Below are positions 21,780 through 32,704 of a stretch of 64,000 nt of DNA, in pieces. The stretch's first letter is position 1; each line of letters begins with the position of its first letter. Origin of the DNA: Pelobates cultripes. Taxonomy: Eukaryota; Chordata; Amphibia; Anura; Pelobatidae. The stretch covers positions 264,648,952 through 264,712,951 of the forward strand of contig OW240915.1 in NCBI GenBank assembly GCA_933207985.1, written 5' to 3'. The notes beneath the pieces were generated by a model. That model worked only from the letters and a program-made list of their open reading frames with translations. It did not search any database and had not been told where the DNA came from. The position numbers were made by a program, and so were the translations under genes.

Positions 21780-23001
21780 CTCATTTTGTCCAGAGTTTGG
21801 ATACACTCCCTGACAGTTTGGGGGGATTAGGTGAACGCCACAATCTACTTATCGTAGTCAATGTGGCTATAAGTATGTGGTATATGAGATATCTGCTGGC
21901 TTTCGGGAGGCCCTTCGGGAAGAGGTGTAGTAGGTACACTTCAGGTTGTTTCGGTATTGCTATCCAGAACATTTATGTACGAGTTGTTCTATGTCTGACC
22001 AGAATGGTGCTAAGCGAGAACAGGACCACCAAATATGGTACATTGTTACTTGCGTTGACGTGCAGCACCAGCCGTTATCCGACAGGCCTGGGTTAGTATG
22101 TTTCAGTCATGTAAGGACTAGGTACCATCTGTATAGTATCTTCCTTGCAAGCTCTGTATGGGAAATACATAAAGATTTATGTGCCATTGAAATTTGCCCC
22201 ATTGAGTGTCACTTAGTGAACATTTTAGTTCCCATTCCCATGCTCATACAAAGGGAAAGGCTTTGGGGTTTATGTGTTGAGAGGTTTTTGCATATATGAT
22301 GGATATCAATTTGGTGGGCGGTTGTAGGCGAAGATAGATTTTTTTTCTACGTCCGTCAGCTGTAGGCCATTTACAGTATCAAACGACAAAATAGTTTGTT
22401 TAGTAGACCATAAGAACAATTGTGTGTAGGAAAATGTAGCCGTATTGGGCAGTCTTGTAGTTTAGACCCTTGAAATTGGTGATAAAGGTGTTTGACGCCG
22501 TACCTGTGCCAAAGTCTGTGGTTAAAGTCTGGAACTTTAGTGAAATTCCCCTGTGTGAGTCACGTGTAGTCTGAAAGTGGTTCCATACTTGCAGTAAGAG
22601 TTTAGTCGTTGGGAGCATATCCTTAGGTTTTGGTCTAAGCTGTATGGGCTTCCATGCTAGAGGGGGAGCTCATTAGTGTAGGCAGCTTCAATCTCAAGCC
22701 AGTGTGGTGGTGTGGTGTGGCTACTTGCTGACAGTAACGGGCTGATTATAGCTGCATTATAGTAAGCTCTGATATTCAGCAGGCCCATTCCACCCTGGGA
22801 GAAGAGGTTGTACAGTGTGGATTTAGCCACTCGAGGTTTTAAATTGTTCCATTTGAAATTGTTTATATGTGATTGCACATCTTGGAAGTAACTAGTTGGG
22901 AGCCTGAGTGGCAGGGTACAGAATAGGTATGGAACCTCAAGATAATTAACATTTTGGTGGCTGCTATCTTTCCCGCCCACGATATAAATTTCCCCTTCCA
23001 T
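21780..23001 (-). pseudogene. L1 ORF2 C-terminal domain
   Basis: The segment 22657-23001 encodes 'NNFKWNNLKPRVAKSTLYN' and 'QGGMGLLNIRAYYNAAII', a conserved block after the RT in L1-clade ORF2. Further down, near 22040-22060, another frame reads 'YHIWWSC', the second half of the cysteine-histidine motif; the first half appears as 'GWCCT' in place of CWRC. Stops are frequent, so the domain is not functional. Confidence 0.8.
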
Positions 23002-23099
23002 CCTTGTAGTTGGTTCTTTATGTCAGCAAGCAGTTTCAAATAGTTTGCCTTAACAAGGCCCGATATCTGTGGTGTTATGGCAATGCCTAGAAATTTCAG

Positions 23100-23685
23100 A
23101 TAGTCTGTTCACCATTCGTACGCGAATGTGCATCATTCGTATATGAACATTTACTGTATTGTAGGAGGATATTGTGGAAGTTCAGAAGGGAAATATTGGG
23201 TTGCTCTATTGTCAGTAGGATGTCATCTGCAAATAGTGTTAGTTTATACTCCTTATTCCTAATCTTAATTCCATGGATGTCGGTGTTGTCTCTAATTAGT
23301 TGGGTTTTAGTGCCAAGAGGTAGAGGATGGGGGAGAGTGGGCAGCGCTGTTTAGAGCCATTTGTGATTGTAAAAGACTGGGATAGAAAACCTACCTGTGC
23401 CAAAGGGTGAGAGTAAAGTGCATTCACTAGGGAGATGAACTGAGTGGGGAACCCAAATCTCTGTAGGACCGCGAGGAGGAAGGGCCAGTGCAGCCGATCA
23501 AAGGCTTTTTCCGCATCAAGCGAAAGGAATACACCAGACATCCTGCCTTCCTGCAGCCCACTCAGCAGGTACAAGACCTTCCTAGTGCCATCTGCCTCCT
23601 GGCGCCCACTCACATACCCCATATGGTCTGCATGGATGATCGTGGGGATAATTTGGGTTAGTCTATTGAAGTAAATTTTTTGCAA
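23100..23685 (-). pseudogene. L1 ORF2 reverse transcriptase core
   Basis: A 129-aa open stretch (23296-23685) contains 'DHMGYVSGRQ', 'FLSLDAEKAFDRLHW' with the first catalytic Asp, and 'NGSKQRCPLSPILYLLAL' (the consensus NGTRQGCPLSP is altered at three positions). The second catalytic box follows near 23225 after a frame change ('LTLFADDILLT' in the minus sense, intact). The protein is an RNA-dependent DNA polymerase; frame breaks make it inactive. Confidence 0.85.
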
Positions 23686-24431
23686 TTAATTTCCGTATTG
23701 AGTAGTGAGATCAGTCGCAAATTTTCACTTTTGGTGGGAGGTTTGCCCATTTTAGGGAGGGTGGCCACATGTGCCATCAGCATCTCATGCGGTATGTCAC
23801 CCGTTTTGATTATATGGTTATAGACTGACTCTAATTGCGGGGAAAGGATGTGAGAGAAGAATTTGTAATATGAGTTAGAGAGGCCATCTGGTCCTGGTGA
23901 TTTGCCCAGTGGTAGGGCCACTATAGTCTGTATGATTTTGTGGGATGTAACAGGACTTTGCAGTATCTCCTGTTGTTGTGGGCTTAGTTTTCTCAGGGAT
24001 GTGAGGTCTAGAAAGCCCTCGAGATCTGAGGCGGTTGGGTTATGGGTGTTACCATCAGTTTTAAGGTTATATAGGGTGTGGTAGAAATTTGTCATTTCAT
24101 TGTTGATATTTTGGGGTTTGTTTAGTTTTTCATTAGTTTTCGTGAATAAGTATGGGATTTTTGATTGTGTTTGTTTCTTCCTCAGAATTGTTGCGAGTGT
24201 TTTCCCCACTTTATTCCACTGAGAGTAGTTAGTCATTTTCAGGCGTTGGAGTGTATGGGCTGTTTTGGCTAAATGCATTTCATTTATGCACTTTGTAGTG
24301 TCAGCTAATATACATAATTGATCATCCTTTGGTAGTATGGTGTGAGTGTTTGTTGCATCCCGCAACGTGCGCAAAAGATCAAGATAGTCATTTTGGGTCT
24401 TACATATTAAAAACGAGGCTCTACTTATCAA
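23658..24431 (-). pseudogene. L1 ORF2 linker and N-terminal RT, 257-aa open frame
   Basis: The longest open L1 segment in the window. It contains 'NTHTILPKDDQ', 'TNFYHTLYNLKTDGN', then 'ALPLGKSPGPDGLSNSYYKF' (RT motif 0/1 with the SPGPDG signature), 'TLPKMGKPPTKSENLRLISL' and 'LLNTEINCKKF'. These precede the core palm. The absence of stops over 257 codons indicates a moderately young insertion compared with the L1 at 4276-9180. Confidence 0.88.
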
Positions 24432-24499
24432 GAGGCCTCTTGTGGTGGGCTCATGGGCCTGCCAGAGAGAAAGCAGGGAAATATCCTGGGTGTCATTAA

Positions 24500-24960
24500 G
24501 TGTAAAATAATTTTCTAGTTCTGTTGCTAAATGTGTGGTGAAACTAGCGTCTTGTAGGAGAGAGTCATTTAGTTGCCACGGTGTCCTACATCTGTGGGAG
24601 AATGTATTTTCAAGAGTTATGGTTGTCAGTGCATGGTCTGATCACACTATAGGACCTATGGAGCAGTGCATGATTCGAGTGAGAAGATGGCCAGGTTCTC
24701 CAGGCATCATAGACACCATACTACATCATGAGTTTAAGTAAGGTTTTACTTTGTGTTCTGATCGCTGAGTGTCTGGGGGATGTCTCTGGTAAGGAGGCTT
24801 CCATATGGGAGTCCAAAGCATGATTTAGATCCCCGCACAGATTTAATGAGCTGGATGAAGCTATTGGGATTTTGTTGAGGAAAGAAAGTTCCTTTGGTGG
24901 TCATTAGGTCCATAAAACCCTACCAGGGTGCATTCTGCATCATTAATCATGCAGTGTAAT
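24500..24960 (-). pseudogene. L1 endonuclease domain, C-terminal half
   Basis: Minus-strand reading near 24850-24950 gives 'CTLVGFYGPNDHQRNFL', the middle block of the apurinic-type endonuclease found at the N-terminus of L1 ORF2; the copy at 62534-63085 has the parallel 'YTLVGIYAPNTHQRNFL'. Near 24620-24660 the minus sense gives 'SDH'-type final motif residues. Frameshifts break it. It is separated from the N-terminal half by the insertion at 24961-25646. Confidence 0.8.
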
Positions 24961-25646
24961 TGTCATGATTCTGAGCAGGTCATAGAGGAGACTTATGCTG
25001 GGGTTGACTTCAGGCACTTTATTGGAATTATTAGGTTGTCATGGTTTGACAAGAAATAATATAAGTAGAAAGGCAAGAGGGAGAATGGATTAATAAATAT
25101 AGAGAAATGGAGAAAGTAGAATCTATAAACATACTTACAGGTAAGAATATTAAGGGATAACAGGAAACAGGGAACATAAAGGATAAAGTAAGGTAGCAAT
25201 TGAGGTAATCAGCCTCTTTGGTTGGGAATCAGAACTGCAGTTTCAGGGTTTTTTAGGATACTTGCAAATATGAAAGTCTGTAATATCCAGGTAGGTTGGA
25301 ACAAAATCAATATGAAAACAAAGTCCAGTATAGAAATAAAGCAGGTTTGAATTGGAGATCGGGTTGGAGAAAATCAGGATGGTTCAAGGTAAGTAAGATT
25401 AGAGCAGATTTTCTTTAATAAGAACCAGGAGCAGAAGACTTGTCAGGTTCAGAACACAACTTCTCTCAATGTAAAAGCAAGTTGGTTTTGTCAGGTGTGG
25501 CCTTTAGCAGATTTGGATTATCATGCAGGTGAGAAAGGCTGAGGTTTGCCAGTGGTTAGGGAGGCCACTAGTGGTGAAAACTGTAATTGTAGGAAATAAA
25601 ACTGAAGAAATGAAACATGATTTGAGTTGTCAGGATAGGATTCTGA
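24961..25646. mobile_element. Insertion splitting the L1 endonuclease, unclassified
   Basis: The ends are 'tgtcatgattctgagca' at 24961 and 'ggattctgaca' at 25646, which are partial inverted repeats starting TG and ending CA. The L1 endonuclease reading stops at one side and resumes at the other, so this 686-bp block was inserted. No clean target duplication was found (taat against gtta), so it could be a solo LTR or a DNA element; I cannot decide. Confidence 0.5.
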
Positions 25647-25950
25647 CAGTTAAAAAAGGAATCTGCCCTGTGCATCTTTCTTGATTTGTAATAACTCAAA
25701 TGATAGGGAATTGTGAATAAGGAAGGAGACACCCATGGTTTTTGAAGAGTGAGTGGCATGATATTGAGTCAGGTACTCATTTGAGCCAAATGTTGGAATT
25801 CTGTTCATAACAAAGTGTGTCTCCTTTGACACGTAGGATATCTGTTTTGGCCCTTCATGCTTCCTCTATGAGGGTGGTTCAAGCCCCTCGTGTTGTGTGA
25901 TTGTATTTTTATAGCCATTGGGAGGTTGGTGATAGTTTGGAAATAGTACA
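25647..25950 (-). pseudogene. L1 endonuclease domain, N-terminal half
   Basis: Reads 'KIQSHNTRGLEPPS' near 25900 (consensus start of the L1 endonuclease, with a conserved Asn), then 'YVSKETHFVMNRIPTFG' with the catalytic-type Glu in ETHF, and 'THSSKTMGVSFLIHNSLSF'. One stop falls between the first two blocks. The domain nicks DNA at T-rich sites to prime insertion. Confidence 0.85.
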
Positions 25951-27275
25951 CAGAATTGTACTATTGGAGATATCTAGTGACCTTGCATATGGGGTTGGTG
26001 GCAAGCACATTGCTAGTGATATGGCAGAGCACTTCAGGTTGGAGGGGGTGGGTATTGAATCTGGCTAATGGGGGGAGGAACCTGGGTGGTAGAAAACTTG
26101 TATTCCCCCAGAGGGGGTTTGGTGCAGACGGTCCACACCTTGAGGGTGGGAGAAAGAAACATTCTCCAAAAAAGAAGTGGCTGTATAACTCTATAATAAG
26201 CTTATTTCATAAACTGCTGCAGTAGGAAGTGTCTATAATGTAATGCTACAAAACAGTTGTATACTCAGTAAGAGTGTTGGGTATAATACACTGTGCCTAT
26301 ATGCAATGCTTAGTGACCCAAGGCTCAAGCTACAGATGACCAGATGTGCAGTCTGTTTAAAATTGGCTAACTTGGATCATGTCAGCTGTTGGGAATAACA
26401 CTTTGTCTACATACAATGCTTAGTGAATATACCCCTAGACAGGAGCTATAGAACATTGTGTAACAGGTTTTAGTGTTATTTCCTGTGTGTGTGTGCCATT
26501 TGCCTTATTTCCAGTGTTTCTCCCTTTGATCTTAACTGCTTAGTAATGTGTAATTTAGAACTGCGTAGTTAATATCTTTAATTCTAAGTGTTAATTTTAA
26601 GTGCGTAGTTATATTGAAACTTAGCTTTGTGCAAGGCCTGAACATGAAGATACACCTGCAAGTTAGCTATAGGTTAAGATAAGATAGATGATTTTGTTAG
26701 GGATGGATACTGCTTGTAAGACCACCCCTGTTTCCTCTTGAATATAACGTGTTACATAGTCCATTAAACATTAGAAGTCACCTTGAACCTTACATTGTCT
26801 TGTGTTGTTCATTGGTGCTTCTCACTATATGGTTTGGGGACAAGGAGAAATACAGAGAGTTCCAAATTGATAAGAAAGACCATGGCAAGGGGAAATTCCT
26901 GACAAAGAAAATTCATCACTATCAAAGAGGTAACATAACAAACCCAAGTGATAACATAATCAATGTAATAGTGGGTGAAAATAAGTCTGCAGTAACCCTG
27001 CTTGGATTAATGAGCACCTAGATGCGGTTGTGGCCTATCCCAGATGCTAACTACTCCTGAAGCTACCCTTGAGACATCAGTCAGCACTATAATAAAGTTG
27101 TGTGTCCCCCTCCCCCTTTTATTTATTTATTTATTTATTTTCAACGGTGGAACTATGTCAGATGGCGAGGCTTATATAATTCAGAATGACAACTGTGTAG
27201 CAGGAGTAAAGTGCACGTGTGTTTGGTCGGACCAACAGAGCTGTCAACATATGGAGCATTTTAGGCAATACAATG
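25951..27275. other. Region between L1 ORF1 and ORF2 with unassigned DNA
   Basis: 25960-26220 may be the L1 ORF1-ORF2 interval. 26220-26840 carries two near copies of 'atacaatgcttagtga' (26300 and 26405 areas), so part is an internal duplication. An (ATTT)n run at 27118-27142 could be the A-rich tail of a minus-strand retroelement. No gene seen. Confidence 0.4.
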
Positions 27276-28241
27276 TGTGACGAAGTGCCCTTCGCCACTT
27301 GGTCCTGGAGAGGCCTGCTTGCCAGCCTCCTCCCCTGTGACTATGACTCTTTGATGTATTTGGCTTTAAAACCCCTATTCTACCTTCAGACAGACTATTT
27401 ATGTAGGTTGCTTTATTTCTCTTATGTTTTATTCACCCTGTACCCATTATAGGTGCAGGGTGTGTTGTGTGTAATGTAATTGTTTATAGTGTATTGCCTG
27501 CTCTCCTGTACTGCTAAGGTTTGCTACCAACTAGGTGGATTTTGCTATGGAGCTTGTCTAGTGCCCTCTGTTGGTAGCAATAGCAATATGCACTACCTGA
27601 ATAGCAAGACTAGTTCATTTGCATATTTGGGTAGATTTGCATAATTCTGCAGGCACGTGAGATATTTTCTGTTAAATATTGTCTCCCCTACCCCTTTAAA
27701 AATATGCCATTGTGTTATAATAAGTCACTGTATGTTGCCTGCTATGATTTGGCTGTTTGTAATTTTATTGAATTTTCACAGCATTGTTAATGTAATGACC
27801 ATATGGGCTAGTCCCAAGTAAAATAAAGGTTTAGACAGTTCTTCTTGATCCCTCTAAATGTAGCCTTTTCTCGTTATTGGAGGGAGCTGTTATAATCACA
27901 CTGGGGATTGCTATGCTCTGCATACTCCCCTCAGCTTGAATCACTTAGCTCTTTTAAGAGCTTGTTCCTGACACGCTCTCCTTGGAGGAGAGGTCTTCCC
28001 CACACAGTCCTGGATGCTAGAGGTTCATACAGGGTGGAAGGAAGAGGTCTTTCCCACATGGTCCTGGAGGACAGAAGCTGATCAGGGTGGACAGAAGACG
28101 GCGAGGCTCCAGTCAAGCTATAGCGGTTGTGGAGTCTGCAGTGGTTGTGGTGTCCGGTGCGGTGCTTGTGGTCCTCGGCGCAAGATAGGAAGCATCCATC
28201 AACGGAGGGTACTCGGTCGGAGTACGGGGATCTCCGTTACA
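27276..28241 (+). mobile_element. Solo LTR, 966 bp
   Basis: Starts TGTGACGAAG and ends CCGTTACA, flanked by the perfect 5-bp duplication 'caatg' (27271-27275 and 28242-28246). Start and end match the LTRs at 7322 and 13527. It contains 'aataaagg' near 27822 and a 3' GC-rich segment with 'gtcaagctatagcgg', also seen in the 37040-37791 fragment. No internal coding region adjoins it. Confidence 0.92.
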
Positions 28242-28246
28242 CAATG

Positions 28247-28650
28247 TTAGAAAGAACAGATTGCTATTGTGACTTAAAGCCATGTTATGCAGTTTTACAA
28301 TACCCTAGGATGTATAAGTGTATTGCACAGCTAGGATGCCAACGAGGTATCTCGTGGTGAATTGACATTTGTGTCACATAAGCTCTGATAGCAGGCAACA
28401 TTTGTAAACTATGGGCTCCAGGCGCCATTGCTTAGGTGGAAGGGAGAAAAAGAACGTATAATATATGTCAGTGCTAGTATAGTGCTTGAGTTTTTAACTG
28501 CCAGTATAAAGAGAATAAGGTAGTGCCAAGTGTAGGGCCACACTATGGCTGGGTACCTGAGGCTTATGAGGTGTCTATGGCTGCGGCAGTTAGCATTTTA
28601 CCCTTCGCCATTCTGGGTCCTCTTTCCGGTGCTGAGTGAGTGCTGCCTTG
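28247..28650. other. Interval between solo LTR and L1 ORF1
   Basis: Probably the L1 3' of ORF1 on the minus strand, but no motif is readable. No independent gene seen. Confidence 0.4.
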
Positions 28651-28655
28651 GGTTG

Positions 28656-29277
28656 TTAGATCGGGACACCCCATTCTTTCAATTTGGCAAGTCCCTCTTC
28701 TGGGGTGATGATTGGTGTGATGCTTCCTTCGTGGGAGACCAGCAACTTCGTGGGGTATCCCCAGCGATAGCGGATACCTTGATGCCGCATGGACTTCACT
28801 ATTATTTGGAAGCTTTTTCTCTTTCGGAGTGTTGCCACGGAGAGGTCGGTGAACAATTTGACGTCTGGATAATCTTCATACGGTCAGGCTCTGTTACGGT
28901 AGGATCTCAGCAAAGTTCTTTTATGTGAAAATAGGTGCCCGGAGGAGCACATCCCTGGAAGTTGTTTCAGGCAGGTAGCTGGGTTTCAGAATGCGGTTTA
29001 CGAGGTCGATCAACAACATATCGGCTAGTACATCCGGAGCATAGGCCTTCACGAGGCCCCATACATAGGCCTGCAGATCATCTTGTAGGGCAGACTCTGG
29101 CACACCCCGAAGTCTGAGGTTGTTTCTACAGCTTCTGTGCTCAAAGTCCGTCATTTTGTCAAAATTGTCAGGGCGCTTGCAACTGAGTCTCCATCGCCAT
29201 CTTGTAAGCCTGGCAGTGGGCCTAGATATACCGCAGCATTCTTGTGGCAAAAATTTTTTTATTTCTTCTGCCTTCAT
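28656..29277 (-). pseudogene. L1 ORF1 protein remnant
   Basis: The upper segment (28921-29277) encodes 'DFEHRSCRNNLRLRGVPES', which is the start of the RNA-binding (RRM-like) domain of L1 ORF1 proteins (consensus with R-x-N-x-R-I-x-G-x-P-E). The lower segment (28656-28856) continues as 'VATLRKRKSFQIIVKSMR' and 'GITPEEGL'-like C-terminal domain residues. The two are in different frames. ORF1p coats L1 RNA as a chaperone. The coiled-coil N-terminus is mostly lost. Confidence 0.82.
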
Positions 29278-29465
29278 TGACGCTTTTTGGCTTTGCGCTG
29301 AGCCATGATCCTTTCAGCACTTGAAGAGATTGTTTGCAGCTCGATTTAAGCTCATTTGCAGCTTCTGTTTGTAGTTTGTAGGGAGCTCAATGCCGGAACA
29401 ATTTTCTATGTGGCCATATTGCTTGGTAGTCATCCATAATGTCAAAAGTTAAAGTGTCAAATACA

Positions 29466-29655
29466 TGCAGGGTTATTTACTAACAAAGGAAATTATAAAG
29501 TGAATTCAATCTGAATTTTAAATTTAATGTTAAAATAACTGAACTGGAAAAATCTCTAAGTCAGCTATGCTTTTAGGTAAAGCTTCTATGGCCTTAAATT
29601 TGAAATCCCATTTGAATTCACTTTGACTTCTCACTTCAGTAAATAAACCCTAACA
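29466..29655. mobile_element. MITE with 'cagggttatttacta' ends
   Basis: The left end 'cagggttatttacta' and the right end 'cagtaaataaaccctaa' are inverted repeats; inner arms 'aaagtgaattca' and 'tgaattcactttg' pair as well. The interior is AT-rich with no frame. The target duplication is unclear. Confidence 0.7.
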
Positions 29656-30549
29656 TTATAAAATCATTTCCATGTACTTACTGCACATCTGTTATAACAG
29701 AATATTTTACAAACTAAGAGAAGATTTATTCCTAAAAGGGAATGTAAACTCTCTCGCGTATAAAATCTCCCCCACACCTTTTTCCCTAAATAAATCAATC
29801 GGAATTAGCTTGCTTTTCCTTTTGTTTGAGAAATGAGTACACGTGTATCAATCATACAATGAAGTAAAAAAAATAGACACTTGCTAATCAAATGGGTTTT
29901 TTTTATTTTCAAAGAAAGTATTTTTATATATTGCTTGCATTGTAGGGGTCTCTCTTTTATCGTTCATACATATTCTTGACCATATGTATTACAGTAAATG
30001 CAGTTGCCGATATGTAAGAAGGACAAGAGATCCCCCAATACCAGAGAACACAGAGAAGCTATCGACACAATAGGAAACCATAACCAGTAAGTAAATAGGG
30101 CTTCCAAATTGTAAAGGCTTATTTCTCTTTAAAGGCATTGAGGTTCTTAGGCATTGTATGCATTTAAACATTTATATCTAAAGAGATCTATTGGATTTTC
30201 CTTTTGGAGAACAGCTATTCCTGTGGCACGAACGTAAAATTTTATGTGACCTACTATTTCAATTAGAGTTGTTTTTAATGCTGTATACTACAGCTTTTTT
30301 ATTCCAGTACCTAAAATGTGAGTGCTTATTGTACGGTTTTTTTATGATCGTTAGTTTAAGTTTGTGACATTCCATAAAGCTTGGAGTCCTTATTCAAAAC
30401 AAAAAAGGGAAAAAATAACTATTGTACTAACTAGAAAAATATAACATTATTCATTTTTCTTTTTTCATCTTATTTTTTTTACAATCCAGGTTACATTATT
30501 AGTGTGTATTCACATCTCACATATATCTTTTTTATTTTTGTTTTAGCAT
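29656..30549. other. No feature recognised
   Basis: AT-rich, with poly-T runs. No coding frame with family similarity and no repeat end seen. Confidence 0.45.
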
Positions 30550-30992
30550 TTAAAGGGGAAATGTCACTTCTCAGGTTTTTTAATGTTTAGTTCACTAGCT
30601 CTATATTTAATAGATATGTAATTGTGAGGTGTAAACATTTTTTTTTTTTAAATAATTGTAAAAATCCACACCTCTTCATCCTGTAAATGAGTGCCTACAT
30701 CTCAGACCTGTCAATCATTGTTACAAAAATGCTGCTCTTTGAACCTGGCACTCAATCAAAAACAGAAAATAGGAGAAATTAAACAAGATTTATATTTCTC
30801 CTCCTCTTTTGCAATGTTTGCCTTATCCTTCCCTTGTGTCAACCTATACTATGATGCCATTTGCTAAATCTTTAGTAGAAATCAAAAATATAAAACAGAG
30901 CATTTTATGAATAAACACAAGTTATAAGTTTTCAATGTTTGATTTAATGGTGTTAATTCCAGAGAAGTGACAGTGTTGTACCCTTGCATTAA
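30550..30992. mobile_element. Probable TTAA-flanked MITE
   Basis: TTAA occurs at 30550-30553 and 30989-30992. Near the ends 'aaatgtcacttctc' and 'gagaagtgacagtg' are inverted repeats; the outer few bases differ by small gaps. It resembles the other piggyBac-type MITEs of the window in flanks but not in sequence. Confidence 0.6.
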
Positions 30993-31263
30993 ACTCTTTT
31001 CATATGCCTGTCTATTTACTGTTAAATACTATTCACTATCATCGCCAAACATTTTTAAATGATTCCCCATTTTTAAAACCATACATTTTTAAAAAATTTA
31101 GTGCAGAGTATATCAACATTTTATTGTGCTTTATGTATGGTTTTGTTTTGCTAATTTTATGCTGTATATTCCTGCTCATGTTTAAAAAAAAAAAAAAAAG
31201 GCTTTTACTCACCTGTACCATTACAGAGAAAACCTATTTGCATATCAGATATATCCTGACATA
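30993..31263. other. No feature recognised
   Basis: AT-rich with an A16 run at 31183-31199; nothing else seen. Confidence 0.45.
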
Positions 31264-32030
31264 GACCCTGTGCCCACTGTGTCTAGAGGGATATTATTAT
31301 TATTATTTTTTATAAAGTGCCAACAAGTTCCATAGCGCTGTACAATGGGTGGACTAACAGACACGTATTTGTAACTAGACAAGTTGGACGCACAGGGACA
31401 GAGGGATTGAGGGCCCTGCTCAATGAGCTCACATGCTAGAGGGAGTTGGGTATAGTGAAACAAAAGATAAGAATAGGGTAGACAAGTAGGTTGCTAGGAT
31501 AGTGTTCATTGAGGGTTTAGTGTTTTATTTGATGACAGTTTCAGGAGATGAATCAGGGTGCGGGGAGGGAAAGTTGTTCACAGTTTAATTGATATGCTTT
31601 CCTAAAGAAGTACGTTTTCAAAGATTTTTTGGAGGAGTGCAGATTGGGTGAAAGTCTAACAGAGAGGGAAGGGTGTTCCATAGGAACGGTGCATCCCTAG
31701 AGAAGTCTTTGAGCATCAGAGGTAGGAGTACGAACAGCGGTTAGACATAGATGATATCAGCTACACCGTGCAGATGAGGCCCAAAGAAAGCTGAAATGTT
31801 TGTCCAGGTTATCTGCATCTCTTGTATAGAGGGAACCTTCCAGCATTTCAGATCTGGACCAGCCTTATGGGCAGGAACAGTATAATATGCTAATGGTATA
31901 GGGTTCCTCTGTAATGGCACAAGTGAACAAAAATATTTTGAGACCTGAGTGTTGACTAACCAAATGAAAAGCTATTGAGTTTTCAGAGTTCTCATATTCT
32001 GTATTTTGTTTCAATGTATTAGGTTAGGGT
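31264..32030 (+). repeat. Unclassified repeat, copy 1, split by an L2 tail
   Basis: Shares 'actgtgtctagaggg', 'ggcccaaagaaagc', 'gatctggaccagccttatggg' and 'aatggcacaagtgaacaaaa' with copy 2 (32063-32450); the last two blocks also occur at 46030-46200. An L2-like 3' end sits at 31293-31740 between the first and second blocks. The family is unknown. Confidence 0.65.
31293..31740 (-). mobile_element. L2-like LINE 3' end
   Basis: Ends at the left with an (ATT)n run and, in the minus sense, carries 'ctctagcatgtgagctcatt' and 'gagcagggccctcaat' followed by the 'acacgtatttgta' region, as in the copy at 10064-10480. The upstream part corresponds to the ORF2 C-terminus of the element at 46600. Truncated at 5'. 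Confidence 0.85.
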
Positions 32031-32062
32031 CTCACTAAGTCAAAAGGGTAATCCAAATGTGG

Positions 32063-32450
32063 ACCCCACTGTGCTCACTGTGCCTAGAGGGCTATCAGTT
32101 ACACTTCGCTGTCGAGGCCAAAAGAAAGCCAAAATGATTGTTCGAGGTTATCTCAGAGGGACCTAGTTAGCATTTTAAAATCTGGATTGCCCTTATGGGT
32201 AGGAGCAATCTAATATGCACATTATACATGTTCCCACTGGAATAGCACCAACTGTTCCTGTGTGTCCGTGTCTTGTTCCAACTACTTGTTAGTCTATCTA
32301 TTGTACAGCACTGTGGTAGTTGTTGGCACTTTATAAATAGTAATAATAATAATCATGGCACAAGTGGGCAAAAACATTTTTGAAACTTGAACTAGGGGCA
32401 AGCTATCGAGCTTTCTGAGCTTTTGTATCTTCATTTTATATTCTGTAAAT
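32063..32450 (+). repeat. Unclassified repeat, copy 2, split by an L2 tail
   Basis: Second copy of the repeat at 31264, with 'gtgcctagagggctat', 'ggccaaaagaaagcc' and 'aatctggattgcccttatggg'. It too is interrupted, between 'gaatagcacca' and 'catggcacaagtggg', by an L2-like 3' terminal piece at about 32240-32353. Confidence 0.62.
32240..32353 (+). mobile_element. Short L2-like 3' terminus
   Basis: Carries 'tattgtacagcactgtgg' and 'ggcactttataaatagtaat', the terminal L2-like sequence ending in (AAT)n. Only about 110 bp long, an extreme 5' truncation. Confidence 0.75.
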
Positions 32451-32704
32451 AGTTTTTCAAGTGTTAAAGTTGCATATAGTTTTCACTTTTGTTGTAGCCA
32501 AACTGGACCTCTGCTCCCATGGGATAGCCAGAAACCACAATGCTGGTTCTCATTCACAAGTTGGATAATGAATGATACCTGGAAAGTGTACATGTGTTCT
32601 GGTCATGGTGCTCAGGGTAATTCTCCTGACCATGCACAGGATTCTTCAAGCCTACAAGTAGATAATGCTTCTGAGCAGTTTTTCGTTGTTGTTGTTTAGT
32701 TGTC
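32451..32704. other. No feature recognised
   Basis: No gene or named repeat. Confidence 0.4.

Larger units (their letters stand above)
21650..29420 (-). mobile_element. Composite L1-like element with nested insertions
   Basis: Read on the minus strand from 29420 down, the order is ORF1 (about 29280-28650), an ORF1-ORF2 interval, endonuclease (25930-25650 and 24950-24500), linker (24431-23660), RT (23685-23100), C-terminal domain (23000-22300) and a degenerate HIWWSC motif near 22040. The consistent order and strand suggest one L1 expanded by a solo LTR (27276-28241), an insertion at 24961-25646, and extra DNA in 25960-27275. Alternatively, two L1 copies lie side by side; the collinear order favours one. 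Confidence 0.7.

Noticed and set aside
29989..30171. Possible host exon near 30000-30060
   Set aside because: The frames are short, no splice-site pair or domain could be supported, and composition equals the AT-rich background.
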